DNA from: Vitis vinifera
Taxonomy: Eukaryota; Streptophyta; Magnoliopsida; Vitales; Vitaceae
Direction: 5' to 3'
Assembly (NCBI RefSeq): GCF_030704535.1
Contig: NC_081822.1
Location: 35,199,501-35,263,500 of the forward strand
DNA: 64,000 nt
Each line of letters begins with the position of its first letter. Position 1 is the first letter of the stretch. The notes under the pieces are model-generated. The model did not search any database. It was given only the letters and a program-made list of their open reading frames with translations, and had not been told where the DNA came from. Both the position numbers and the translations under genes were made by a program. Shown piece after piece: positions 1 to 12,189 of this stretch.

Positions 1-173
1 CATTTGCTCCATCAAATTCATAAGAAGCTAACAAAACAACTAGCATTTTATATCATCCAATATCTATGCTAGTTAATTTGCCTGGAAAAGACAATTTCTA
101 CCCTAAATATGCCAACATACAGGAATACATACAATTTATACAAACATTGTACGCTAACACAAGAAAATCATAC
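1..173 (-). other. Intron of the TNL gene
   Basis: The sequence left of the exon-5 donor (GAG|GTATG at 174/173) is AT-rich and noncoding. It is read as the start of the intron before a final exon outside the window. Confidence 0.6.
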
Positions 174-3100
174 CTCACTTGCTGATTTGAGGCAATTCAC
201 CAGAGAATGCATAGGTGGCAATGAGGTCCCAATTGAGCTGTGCATATCTAATAGTCGCAGACTTGAAGGAAGCTCTGGAATTTGTGAAACCTTCTTGCAG
301 TGACTCAAGTCAAGGGCTCTAAGGTTAGAGAGTTGACTGATACCCACAAGCATGTCACTGAGGGTTCCTCCTTCCTCTGGATTGCACCGACTTAGATTTA
401 ATACTTCCAGTGAGGATAGATGAAAAATACAATGGAAGACTCCTCCATTTAGATTGCAGTTTCTTAGACTTAATTCTTTCAATGCGTTCAAGCAGTTATC
501 ACTCTTTATTACTCCTGGTGTTAGATTGCATTGATCTAAATATAGTTTCCTTAAGAGGGATAAACCTGACAAAGAAGGCAATTGACAACTGAGCGAATTT
601 AAAGAAAGAATCTTAAGACATGGCATTCTTCCCAGGTCCTCCAGCAATCTGTCAAGTTTTGAGCAGCCATCAAGACTTAGAGCTTCAAGAGATCTCAAAT
701 TACAAATGCTGTTCGGGAGGCTCTCAAGGTTTTTACAATTATTCAAATACAAGTTGCGGAGACCTTCTAGAAGTTCAATCGATGATGGTAGCTCTTTTAT
801 AGCTGTTTTATCTAAACTAAGCTTCGCTAGTTTTCCAATACTGCGCTTGATTTTTGGAAAACTAGTTAGTTTTGAACAGCCACTGCAATTAAGTGTTAAA
901 AGGTGTTTCAACTTATGAATGTCCCCAGGAAGATTCTCAAGTCTTACACACCCTATAAAATTCGAGGAAAAAAAAAAGTTAGTTTAATAACAACACTCTT
1001 ATATGTGTGTGAACCTTAAGTAAAATTATACAACCTGAAAGATTAAGTTCCTCCAAATTTGGCACGTTTGAGAAATTTGGTAGTTCAATAAGCTGTTGTG
1101 AATCTCTGAGATCGATGAACCTTAAATTTCTAAGATACTGGAACAAAATAGAATTTCTATTAATAAATCAATTTTAAAAAAATTAAAAATATTATGAAAT
1201 AAAAGCATAAATAAATAATAATCATACCATGTTTCCTTTCCAAAGTCGTTTTATGTTACTATTGCTCAAACCGAGGAAAACAAGATCATTTGGATGAAAG
1301 TTTGGTGGTAGAGATTCTAAAGAATATCCATCCCAACCGAGACATGTCAAGTCATCAGACGGAAATACAAAATCTTCAGGAAGTTGTTCTATGCAATTGT
1401 GGGAGAGGATAAGCAATCTAAGTCTATTCATCCTTTTGAAAGCTTTGCATGTAAACTGTATCTGTTCTGATGTGTCCATATGAAAGAATATCCCTTCAAT
1501 TTTTTCAGTCCCCTAGATAATAAGAGTATAAAATTAGAAAAGCACGATACATGTAAATCCTTACTAAGGTGATATAGATGAATATATATATATATATATC
1601 TTACCGTGTTTCTTTTCAATACTCGATAAATATCTGTATGTCTCCATAATCTGCTCCTCTCTCCTGGCTCATTAGGACATTCTTCATCAACAATGCCCTT
1701 GCCCATTTGGGCTAACAAATCATGCATATCTATTGTATTGTCCTCTAAAATGGTTATGAAACATCTATCAACGAGAACATTTATTCCACTTTCCGCTTCG
1801 CATCCGGAACCATCCAATATTCTTGAAACTGCTTCCACATCACCTCCTTGAAAGAAACATGCAATGTCGAGAAATATCATCTTTTGTGTATAATCCAATC
1901 CATCAAAACTTATTTTAAGCACTTTTACAATTTCCATGTTAGGCACCTTTCCCAACTTCCGCAATTCGCTTTTCCAATCTGATAGTCTCTTTCCAAATAA
2001 TAGAGAACCCAAAACTTTAAGTGCTAATGGAAGACCGTCAGCATATCGTACTACTTGATGAGAGAGATCTCCATAACCTTCCTTCGGATGATGTTGTTTA
2101 AAGGCATAACGACAAAAAAGTTGGAGAGCTTCGTGAAAATTTAACTTCTCAACTTCATACATATCATTCATTTCATGCCTAGTTAGCAAATCTTTTTTCC
2201 TAGTAGTAATGATGATTCTACTTCCTGGACCAAACCAATTATGCTTTCCAATCAAGTGTTCTAATTGTGTCAGCTCATCTACATCATCCAGAAAAACAAG
2301 AACCTTTTTTGAGGAAAGCTTGTCCCTTATTTCTTTGATACCCTCATGAACATTCCTTAAAACTATTTTCTTCGTTGTCCCTAGAATATCATTAAGAAGT
2401 TGTTGTTGTAACTTAAGAAGACCAGAATTTTCTGTGGATTCTTTTCTGACATCTGTGAGCAAGCTTACACTTTCGAATTGATTTGAGATTTGGTTATAAA
2501 GAGCATTGATGATGGTGGTCTTGCCGATACCACCAAGCCCATAAACCCCGACCATGCGAACATCATTAAACCCAATCTCCAACAATGATATTAGTCTTTC
2601 CAAACGATAATCCATTCCGACAATGTTCTCGGTAACAGCTAAAGTCTTAGGGAAGCTTCTAGGGACGTTCTCAATAATTTTATCAATAAGTTCTGTTTCA
2701 TACCTGCGAATTGCAAAGCATAATGGGACATGTGTACTGGCGCATTAGGATGAGTTGCAAAAAATAATAAATTATATGAAATAAATTTAATGATGCCTAG
2801 TTTTCCAACTATAACTTAGCAGGGCTAAAAGGAATTTAAATTAAAATAAAATAAACCACATCTATCAAACTACTCATGAGTACAGTTTCATTATTCAATA
2901 TATATGATAGAAATAAGGGAAGAAAATGCAAAATATGAATTGCATTATCAAAAGTGGAAAAAAAAACTCTAAAATATTTTGTGTGTTAGCTTATACTATT
3001 CAATCTTTTGAAAGGTTCAAAATAAAGTTGAGTTGTGTAGAACATTACTACCCTATTTTGATAAGGGATTCCATCATAGGATCAACTGCGCATCCAAGCT

Positions 3101-3842
3101 TTTTAATCTAATAATTTTACTACTGATTAGATGGTCAAGTTTAAAATTTTAATGAACAGATCTTTATTTTATAAATAATAAAAATAAATAAAAAATTATA
3201 AAAGTTTAAAACTCACTTTAGCTTTAAGCGGTTAGTCAAATATCTCATACTAAACAAGTTAGATATTTTTTATATCAGCAGAAAGAAAAAAGGACAGTGC
3301 TTCAAATGACAAATGAAGAGAAATTACAATTACCTGTCCTTCGCATCATATCCGGCTAGATTGCTTGCTTGCCTCAGGGCAGTCTTCCATTTCCTTATCT
3401 TTTCCTTTCTCTCCTCATCTGCATTCTTCTCATGATGGGAAAATGCTTCTCCGTAAATCTCACTTTGGTTCCGCACTTCAGACGGATCTACATGATAGAA
3501 AATTGGGATAACTACCATTTGTTCCCTTTCCTCTTTGCATTTCATGATCTTGACAAGCTCTTCCAGACACCATTTGGAATGAGCATAGGTTTTTGAGAAG
3601 ACAATAATGGCACTCCTTGATTCTTCAATAGCTTTTAAGAGCTCTGGTGCAATCTCTTCTCCCCTTGGAAGCTCTTCATCATCTCTGAAGGTATGAATAT
3701 TGTTACGAATCAAAGCCGAGTAGAGGTGATCGGTAAAGCTTTTGCGAGTATCTTCACCTCTGAAACTCAAAAACACATCGTAGCTCCACTGAGAGCGAGA
3801 AGTGAAAGAAGAAGAGGATCTCTGGATGCTAGGGGAGGCCAT
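174..3842 (-). CDS. TIR-NBS-LRR (TNL) immune receptor, 3' end outside window
   Basis: Intracellular NLR immune receptor of the TMV-N class. Exons on the minus strand: 3842-3334, 2703-1605, 1512-1228, 1137-1035 and 952-174. All have GT/AG borders and join in frame for 925 codons. Exon 1 is the TIR domain (YDVFLSFRGEDTRKSF from residue 21; WCLEEL holds the likely NADase Glu). Exon 2 is NB-ARC: P-loop GLGGIGKTT (225-233), kinase-2 LVFLDDVD (305-312), RNBS-B GSRIIITTR, GLPLA (393-397), FLDIACFF and MHDL (496-499). Exon 3 starts with the usual GTEKIEGIF linker, and exons 3-5 hold leucine-rich repeats. The start at 3842 was preferred to an upstream in-frame ATG at 3956 because MASPSIQRSSSS is a typical TNL start next to the TIR domain. 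The donor at 174/173 implies at least one more exon, probably the post-LRR C-JID, off the left edge. No frameshift or stop is seen, and all NB-ARC motifs are intact. Confidence 0.93.
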
Positions 3843-6092
3843 GGTTGAACAGAAATTGGAGGAAAAATAAGGTTCTTCGGGTGTTGAGTGACTTAATTCC
3901 CCTAGCCTTATGTGAAGTTCGGATGTTGGTGGTGGGATGTGCTCTTTCTTTCTCAATTATTTCTCCTTAGCTGTATCCCTCTAGCTTTGAATGATGGTGT
4001 GGTTCACATGGTCAAGACCGTGCTTCAATAATTTCCCTTCACTCTCTTCTTTTTCATTTTCATGTCACTTTTCACTTTTTGGCAGTCAACAATGGCCGGC
4101 ACTCTTCTCTCTGCAATTTCCAATTAATTTCTAAAATGTAAAAAATAAAAAATGATCAAATCCATGTGGTCTTTACTTAGGTCATAAGATCGTGTGAACA
4201 CACATTAAATTAAAGTTATTCAATTAATTTTTGTCTTTTCCATAATTAGCAATATTACGGTAGAAAATAGAGGTTGATTAAGTTGATATGTCAAGTAAAG
4301 CTAACAACTTTGGTATTATAAGCTTGATTTTTGTAGATAGAAAAATATAATGAGTCATATGACAAAAAGTAAAGAAAATTTTGATCTTGAAGAGTAGAAA
4401 GAAGCACAAAACCTTCATGAAATTTTAGGGAAGAAAGACCATGCTCAAAACTCAAAACTCGACATTTAAATTCTCACAACCTTTTCACATTTTGCAGTTG
4501 GCTTTATTATTAATAGAAGCACATAAATAAATATTGTAATTAAATTCCTCTAATTTATAGGTCATAATGGTATATATAGGTCATCATAGTAAAAAGAATA
4601 GACAAAACCAATCACCTTAAAATTCAAAAGTACCTTTATCATAAAAGTCATTGAGCGCATAATGATAATAATAGTGGATATGGAAAGAATAAACAACCCT
4701 AAATTTCAAAAGAACGTCTATTTCTTGACAATTGTATCCCCAATAGCCTTATCTTTTTTTACTTTATATCTTTTTATTATTATTATTATCGTGAGGATGG
4801 TTAAAGATGATTAATAGGAAGAAATAAAGAGTTCCAAAAAATAAACTTTTATTGACTAATCTAGGTAACCCCTTTCATGGCTTTTAATTGTATCTACTTT
4901 GTCAAAAATTTTAGTCCTTCCTCCTTGTCTTCCTCTTGTCATTCCTAAGTTCCAACTCTTTTTTTTTTTTTAAATAATAATATTAGTTTTATGTTTTAAT
5001 AAAATAGGTTGCAAATTTGAAGAAAACATATTCTTGTATATTTATTAACTATAGCCCTTTCTTCACGAGGGTTAACGTTATTTACATTCTCAAACTAATC
5101 AAGTTTACATCCGTAATCTTTGATGAGTTTGAGTTTTCCTTTACTAATAAAACTTCTACCATATCTTTCTTGTAGGAAGAAAGTCAAATGACCATATTTT
5201 GAGACTTATATGAATGGTCTCAACCATCCAATCCAAATACCTACTCAACCCACAACTTCACTCCCACCAAACAACCTTTCAACTATTAACACTATACTAA
5301 GATCTCTTATCTTTGCTATTCAAACTATCATAATAGTGTAAATCCTCTATTTTATCTTTTTAACACATTCCATTTAAATTTATCTTCTTACATCCTTTAA
5401 CACCTTATTGTGCATTTATGGTTATTTTTTAAACTGCTTTTTAGCTCTCGTTGGTAGTTCATTGTGATTACGTCGATTATTAGTTTTTTTTATTTTATTT
5501 TATGCAAGAGACATTTTTGAAGGATTAGGTGCATCCCAGTCTTGATTTTAGTGATTTTTAAATCTTAGTTTAGGACTTTATTTTTTATTGATTTATAACA
5601 TATTTAGGTTTCTTTAGAATTTTAAAACTTTAATTTTATAAAATAGATTCTAGTTTTGAATTAATTAATAATTGATTTTATTCTCCTTTAAAATGTAGAA
5701 TATGATAAAAGGCCGATAACAAATTCAAACAAATCTTTATCCAGATGAGAATTTATGTCATCCAATCATTTTATTAAAAATCACCTAATAAATTATAAAA
5801 ATAAAGATATTAATCACATTTAAATATGTTTTTTTTAAATTGACAAATTATGATGAAATTATAATCTTTTCAATATTTTATTAATTATTAATTAAAACAT
5901 CACTATAATTATTCAATCCACGGAATATAAAATGAGTTATTTTCAGTAATAATAATAATAATGATAATAGTGATAATAATAACTAATCATATTTGATTTA
6001 CATTTCATCAATTATATATGAAAACAAAGTTTTATGTTTATCATAACCTATGTTTTAAAACAAAATAATAAAAGTTATATTTCCCTTTAAAT
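3843..6092. other. TNL upstream region and AT-rich intergenic DNA
   Basis: This stretch follows the TNL start codon. It is AT-rich, with T/A runs and a short AAT repeat near 5950, and has no convincing ORF or recognised repeat family. The TNL promoter must lie within its first several hundred bases, but I could not single out a TATA box. Confidence 0.5.
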
Positions 6093-6111
6093 GTATTTAC
6101 CATGGTTTTAA

Positions 6112-6300
6112 AAACCGGACCGGACCGGCCGGTCCGATCGGTTGGACCGTCGACCGGTTGGACCGTCGACCGGTCACGGTTCCGGTTCGGTCCAGTCACT
6201 AGACCGGAAGAAGACCAAACCGGGATTGGACCGCCTGAACCGGCGGTCCAACCGGTGAACCGGACGAACCGGCCGGTTCCGAGGGAACCAGCCGGTTCAA
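6112..6300. repeat. hAT left subterminal CpG-rich motif array
   Basis: Many overlapping copies of CCGGT, ACCGG and GGTTCGGTCC-like motifs in both orientations, in sharp contrast to the AT-rich surroundings. A shorter array lies at about 10638-10735 by the right end. Likely transposase-binding and methylation-target DNA, by analogy with Ac subterminal repeats. Confidence 0.75.
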
Positions 6301-6330
6301 TGAATTTAATTTTTTTTTTTTTAAAGCATT

Positions 6331-6360
6331 AAACGACGTCGTTTTTTGGTGATTATATAA
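6331..6360 (+). promoter_or_regulatory. Putative hAT promoter: ACGT palindrome and TATA
   Basis: The 14-bp perfect palindrome AAACGACGTCGTTT (6331-6344) carries an ACGT core of the type bound by plant bZIP factors. A TATA-like GATTATATAAGC follows at about 6351. They lie between the left subterminal array and the GC-rich presumed leader, where a transposase promoter would be expected. Confidence 0.45.
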
Positions 6361-6464
6361 GCAAAATTTAACCCAGCAGCCTCCAACCCTTCCTCCTCAG
6401 CCCGCCGTCAGCTGCGACACCCACAACAAGAAGAGTTCCCCGGCAGCCGCGACGCCCACGGCAA

Positions 6465-6662
6465 CCGCGACCCCCACAGCAGCCCCGCTGCAGCTCACGA
6501 CGTCGATAGGGCCACAACAGCACCGCCGGAGCCTCGCAACGCCCACGGCAACCGCGACGGCAGCCGCGACCCCCACAGCAGCCCCGCTGCAGCTCACGAC
6601 GCCGACAGGGCCACAGCAGCACCGCCGGAGCCTCGCGACGCCCACAGCAGCCCGCCGACAGC
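6465..6662. repeat. 99-bp GC-rich tandem duplication in the hAT leader
   Basis: Two adjacent copies with period 99 bp (starting at 6465 and 6564) of a C-rich segment containing CAGCAGCCCCGCTGCAGCTC. The whole 6370-6720 interval is an abrupt GC island within an AT-rich transposon. It is probably an untranslated first exon; long reading frames across it, on the opposite strand, look like a by-product of base composition. Confidence 0.7.
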
Positions 6663-6867
6663 CCACCTGCTCCTCGTCATTCTCGGTTTGTTTCCGAGTT
6701 CCAACTTCCAACAGTGCACTTTCCATTATACAAGGGATTTTAATATTATAATGGTTTGGAATTTGAGGGATTTTAATATTTTATATGGTTTGTAATTGAT
6801 TTATATTTTCTGATAATCACTTTGAGGAATTTTTGATAATCACTTTGAGGAATTTTTTATTTTTTAG

Positions 6868-7060
6868 TTAGAGAACTTTGAGAAATTCAAATTATTAATT
6901 GTATTGATGGAATAATAGGAATTTTTTTTTATTTGGTTAGAGAACTTTGAGAAATTCAAATTATTAATTGTATTGATGGAATGATAGGAATTTTTTTTTA
7001 TTTAGTTAGAGAACTTTGAGAAATTCAAATTATTAATTGTATTGATGGAATGATGGATAT
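6868..7060. repeat. Three-copy 69-bp tandem repeat in hAT 5' region
   Basis: Units starting TTAGAGAACTTTGAGAAATT lie at 6868, 6937 and 7006, the third truncated. Just upstream, a unit with the core TGATAATCACTTTGAGGAA is present twice (about 6813-6858). All lie in the AT-rich segment read as the 5' intron of the transposase transcript. Confidence 0.85.
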
Positions 7061-7649
7061 TAAAATTAAACAATTTATGGACCACCTTATGAATTTTGAC
7101 ATGCTGTTAATGAATTTTGACAATTTCTTTTAAAAGAATTTTTTATTAATTAGTATTATCAAAAATATTTTTCTAATTTATATCTAAATATTCATCTTTT
7201 TTTTTTTTTTTTATCAAAATGTTATTTTTCTTTTACAAAAAATGATACTAATAAAAACACACAAGTTAAAAAATGCATCTATCAAGATTCAAAATCACCA
7301 CAAGCCCACTAGCTTTGAATTCTTTCCCCAATTAATAAAAAAATAAAAAATACACACATGCACATGTAGTTCAAGAATTCTCGGTTTGTTTCCATTATAC
7401 AACAATTTGTGCATTATGATATTAGATTGCAACTCAATCATAGATTCATGTGCCTAAAATATGATAATGATTTGATGTTTGATTATCTAAGGAATCATAG
7501 GTGAAAAAGTGTATTTTTTACTATCATTAATATGTGATATGTGATTGTAAATTGTTGATGACTTGATTATAAATCATTAAATTGTTGATGACCTTCATTC
7601 TCTAAATTGATGTGGGATTTTTGTTTTTAATTTGATAGGGAAATAAAAA

Positions 7650-10218
7650 ATGGCATCAAACTTGACTCCATCCTCTGGTCAAGATTCAACTACCCATTCT
7701 CAATCAAGTAGAAGTAAGACCGATCCTGCATGGGAGCATGTTTCTGAAGAAAGATATGGAAATGGAAGGAGAGCTCTTATTTGTTTGTATTGTAAAAAGA
7801 TTACAAAAGGTGGAGGTATTCATAGAATGAAACTACATCTTGCTGGAGTGAAAGGAGATATTGGTCCATGTAAATTGGTTCCACCTGATGTCAGATTTCG
7901 CATGGAAAATTCTTTGCAAGAGTTTGTGAATGCTAAGAAAGCAACCAAAGAAGCAGATGAATATAGAAATCCTTATGGTCCTAATGTGTCACAATTTGAA
8001 GGGGATATGGCAGAAGGTGAAGAAGAGGTTCAAGAAATGCAAAGTCCTATGGCAGCTAGTAGTGGAAAAAGGAAAAAATCAACAGTGGATAAGTATTTTG
8101 CACCAAGAAATACACAAGGAGCTCAACCTTCCATGAGGAGTGTGCTAGCTGGGAAAGAAGCTACTTGGAGAGCGGATATGGCGGTTGGGAGATTCTTTTA
8201 TGATGCATGCATTCCTATTAATGCTGTGAATTCCTTCTACTTCAAGCCAATGTTGGATGCTATATCTGCAATTGGTCCTGGATATAAGGGTCCAAATTAC
8301 TATCAGTTGCGGATTAATCTTTTAAAGGATGCTAAGAAGGAAGTTCAGTTACTTGTGGACTCTTATCGTGCAATTTGGGCAAAAGTTGGGTGTACAATAA
8401 TGGGTGATGGTTGGACAGATAACAGACAAAGAACACTCATCAACTTCCTTGTATATTGTCCTGAAGGAATATCGTTTGTGAAATCTGTTGATGCTTCGGA
8501 CATTGTCAAGGATGCAACTAATTTGTTTCAGTTATTTGATGAGGTGACTGAATGGGTGGGTCCACTCAATGTAGTTCATGTAGTGACTGATAATGCAGCA
8601 AATTATGTGGCCGCGGGGAGATTGATTTCTCAGAAGCATAAACACATTAATTGGTCACCTTGTGCAGCTCATTGTCTTAATTTGATCTTTAAGGATATTG
8701 GTAAGATGGACCATGTTGCTGAACTTGTAAGACGTGCATCAAAGGTGACAATTTTTGTGTATAATCATGTTGCTTTGTTAAGTTGGTTGAGAAAAAGGGA
8801 AGGATGGACAGAGATTCTGTGACCTGGTGCAACTCGCTTTGCTACTACTTTCATTGCACTCAAGAGTCTTCATGATCACAAACATGATTTGCAAGCTTTG
8901 GTGACTAGTAAGTTCTTTGTGGACTCTAGATATTCAAAGGATTATAAAAGCCAAGTTGCAGTTTCCATCATCTTGGATAATAGATTTTGGAATGATTGTT
9001 TGATTGTTGTGAATCTTATGTCTCCACTAATGCGTTTATTGCGTATTGTTGATTGTGATGAGAGGCCTTCGATGGGATATGTGTATGAAGGCATGTATAG
9101 GGTTCGTTTGGGCATTAAGAAATTGTTTAACTACAGCGAAAGATTGTACAAGCCTTATACAGAGATCATAAAGCAACGTTGGGATCAACAACTAAAGAAA
9201 AGCATTCATTCAGCAGCTTATTTGTTGAATCCATGTTTCCAATATGATCAGGAAAACTTTTGTAATAAGCCAAATGTTATTGGAGGTGTTATGGATGTTA
9301 TTGATCAAAAAGTTTTGAAAGGCAAGATTGAAACAATGAATGAAATGAGGTTATTTCGTGATCGATTGGGAAGTTTTGGGAGAGACCTTGCTTATTCTTC
9401 ACGTGAAGTACTTCAACCTGGTAAAATATTATTTTCATTTATTAGTGTGTTTGTTCTTTTTTATTAGTTACCTACTTACTATTTAATATTTTAAACTTGC
9501 TAATGTGTTTTATTTTTTTCTTATTTTTAATGTGAAATGGTAACTAGATGAATGGTGGAGGCTACATGGATATAGTGCACCACATTTACAAAAGTTGGCC
9601 ATTCAAATATTGAGCCAAACCGCATCGTCTTCTGGATATGAGAGGAATTGGAGTGTCTTTGAACGTATACATACCAAAAGAAGGAATAGATTGGAACATC
9701 AAAGGCTTAATGATCTTGTATACGTTCATTATAATTTGCGGCTAAAAAATCGGTATAAAATTATAAATGCTTTCTTAGTTGTTTTGAATTCAAATTCTTC
9801 TATTCACAATTATGAATAATTATATGTTTTTCTTTTTTAAGTTTTATAACAAGAAAAGAATCTATGATCCCATTGACTATGCATGCATTGATGAGACCGA
9901 TTTTTGGGTAGTTGATGACGATCAGCCAGCAGAGCTAGATGTTGAAGAATTGGAAAATCTTCTATATGAAGAAGGGTCAATTCCAATAAATGAAGTGGAA
10001 GGTTCAAGTTCTCACATTGGTTAGTAAAATATTTAAACTTATAAAAATTCAATAATTATATTTTTTCTTCAAAAATGATTTCTTGTTGATATATATTCAA
10101 TATTTTTGTAGATGATGAGGATGGTGGTGACATGGCTAGAGAAGGGCTTGATGTGGAGAATTTTGGTTTTCCAAATGCTCATTTTCAATCTCCATATTCC
10201 AATTTCCCAAATGAATGA
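7650..10218 (+). pseudogene. hAT transposase with one nonsense codon
   Basis: Exons 7650-9420, 9548-9752, 9842-10019 and 10112-10218, with GT/AG borders and frame kept at each join. The stop is TGA at 10216. The N-terminus has a BED-type zinc finger (W-EHV, CLYCKK, HRMKLHLAG). The middle has a DUF659-type catalytic region (GDGWTDNRQRTLINFLVYC, VVTDNAANYVAAG, CAAHCLNL). The C-terminus has the hAT dimerisation block (SSGYERNWSVFERIHTKRRN) and an acidic tail. The only lesion seen is TGA at 8820-8822, directly before PGATRFATTFIAL. The site is TGA where family relatives, as I know them, have an Arg; a CGA-to-TGA CpG transition would explain it. A TTGATAG acceptor at 7637, just before the ATG, suggests an intron in the 5' leader. 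Confidence 0.88.
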
Positions 10219-10751
10219 AGACATGAATTTTATATTTATTAGTATGCAAAAATCTTCATGAATATTCAAACATTGACATGTTATGTTTTTATTTTGAGTA
10301 ATTATTTAAGTGTTGTGGACCTATGGTTTACATTTGTATTATTTGGTATGGACAATGTGTTAAGTTAACAACTCTTTGATAATTTGGTTATTATAGGATA
10401 GTAATGGTTTGATTATTTGATAAATATTGAGTTTATTGACATTATGAATGTATAACATCTTATATTGTGTTATAAATATCATATATGATAATTGATGACT
10501 TCTACAGGTAAAAAATTTTGTGACAAAACTCAAGTTACTCAATAAACAAAGTAGATGCTGTCAAAATTTACATATAATTTATTAATTTGTTAATTTTTTA
10601 TATTATATAAAATAATAAAATATATATTTATGACGTCACCGGTTCGATAGCGGTTCGATAGCGGTTCGACCGGCGGTCCGACCAGTGAACCGTGAACCGG
10701 TAACTTTTCCGGTTCAATGACCGGTCCGGTTTTTAAAACATTGGTATTTAC

Positions 10752-11519
10752 ATATCTACCTCCATAGCCCATGGTATTAAAATAATCTAATAAAACACAG
10801 TATCCCATGACCGGGCAACAGCACAGCTGCTCCTAGCTTTAGCCCCTAGCAGCTGCAATCAGCTGTTCCACTCTCTGTTACAGTCCAGCTTTGGCCGCCC
10901 AAGACGTACATCTTTAAAAGTTGATTTTATTTTTTTTAATTGAATGTTTTTTTTTTTGTAACTCTTCTCGATTAATAAAAAAATAATAATTGGATTTGTT
11001 TTTTAAAGTTGAATATTTTCTTTAACTAATTGATATTATAAATATATAAATAATTTTTACATTCACATTTTATAAAAAAATAAAAATGTTTCATTTTGAA
11101 AATTTTATGCATTATTTTAATTTTTTCAAATAAAGGATTATTTGTAAACATTTCTAAATATGTTTGATTTCAATAATTGATAAATTATATAATCAAAATA
11201 TTATAAATTGGTAAATATCAATTATTGGATTTTATGAAGATAAAATTTATGATATCAAATAGTAATGCATTATATTTAGAAATAGATGATGTATTTTTTC
11301 TATTTTAAATGTAATTAATAATATAAAAAATTAATTAATAATGATATATTTATGATAATTTTTGTTTAAAAATATTTATAATTTTATTTAAAATTAATTT
11401 CATTTTATATTTAATAATTATATAAAAGATAAAAAAAATTTAAAAGTAAATCAAATTAACTTATTTATAAAAATTCATTAATTTTTACTATTTTACTTAT
11501 TTTACATATATATATATAT
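10752..11519. other. AT-rich intergenic DNA between hAT and copia
   Basis: About 170 bp of moderate GC (10752-10920) is followed by very AT-rich sequence up to the copia LTR. No coding potential or recognisable repeat seen. Confidence 0.5.
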
Positions 11520-11782
11520 TGTTGAGATATTAGGAATGCTTTCCTTATATCATTATTTCCTTATATCATTTAGTGTTGAGATATTAGGAATGTTTAGATA
11601 TTAGGAAAGTTGAAATATTATGAATATTGAGATATTAGGAAAGTTGAGATATTAGGATATTAATTATTATTTCCTTGTATCATTCCTTCCCATTCTTAGA
11701 ATGGTGATTACCCTCTATATATTCTCTGTACATGAACGAATGAAAGTATGAATGGAAAAAACTACCATTTATCAATTTGAAG
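11520..11782 (+). repeat. Copia 5' LTR
   Basis: Starts TGTTGAGATATTAGGAATGC and matches 15441-15720. It is built largely of repeated GAGATATTAGGAA units and lacks one 17-bp unit present in the other LTR. The right border is set by where the two LTRs stop matching and is uncertain by a few bases. Confidence 0.88.
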
Positions 11783-11783
11783 A

Positions 11784-11796
11784 TGGTATCAGAGCC
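11784..11796 (+). other. Copia primer binding site
   Basis: TGGTATCAGAGCC is complementary to the 3' end of plant initiator tRNA-Met, the usual primer for copia elements, and lies immediately after the 5' LTR. Confidence 0.88.
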
Positions 11797-12189
11797 ATGG
11801 AACTGAAATCCTGGACATTTTGTCGCTATGGTAGTCCGACAGAGATCATCCATCCTAAGACAAGCCCTAATATTGATAAGTCAACCTTCAAATGCACTCA
11901 CTGCAATAAGATTGATCCCACCAATCTGAATATCCCACAATTTCAAAGCAACGACTCTTGGTATGACCAGGAAAACAATGAGGAACTGAGGGTTTGAACC
12001 ATGGACCTTTAGATCATGTTTAGGCTATCAACACTTTGTTATTAATGATAATAATCGTGATCAACGGAAGAAGGATTCCAAGAAAACCTCGATTGCAACT
12101 GTTGCCGAAATAAAAATAGAGGTTAATGTTGCTGAGAAAGCCTCTTCATTGGTAGCCGCTACAGATCATGGTGGTAAGTTTTTAAATAC

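Larger units (their letters stand above)
6101..10743 (+). mobile_element. Complete hAT-superfamily DNA transposon
   Basis: A 4,643-bp element bounded by a perfect 8-bp target duplication, GTATTTAC, at 6093-6100 and 10744-10751. The inverted ends are CATGGTTTTAAAAACCGGAC on the left and CAATGTTTTAAAAACCGGAC on the right (reverse complement). The 8-bp duplication, the short CA..G-type ends and a BED/DUF659/hAT-dimerisation transposase inside identify the superfamily. Just inside both ends lie CpG-rich arrays of CCGGT/ACCGG motifs (about 6112-6300 and 10638-10735), comparable in position to the subterminal transposase-binding repeats of Ac-like elements. The encoded transposase has one nonsense codon, so this copy is probably non-autonomous, but its ends look competent. 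Confidence 0.93.

Noticed and set aside
6368-6726. Two long overlapping minus-strand reading frames rich in Cys, Gly, Arg and Val
   Set aside because: They come from the GC-rich 99-bp tandem duplication in the hAT leader; repeated composition keeps several frames open and no domain is visible.
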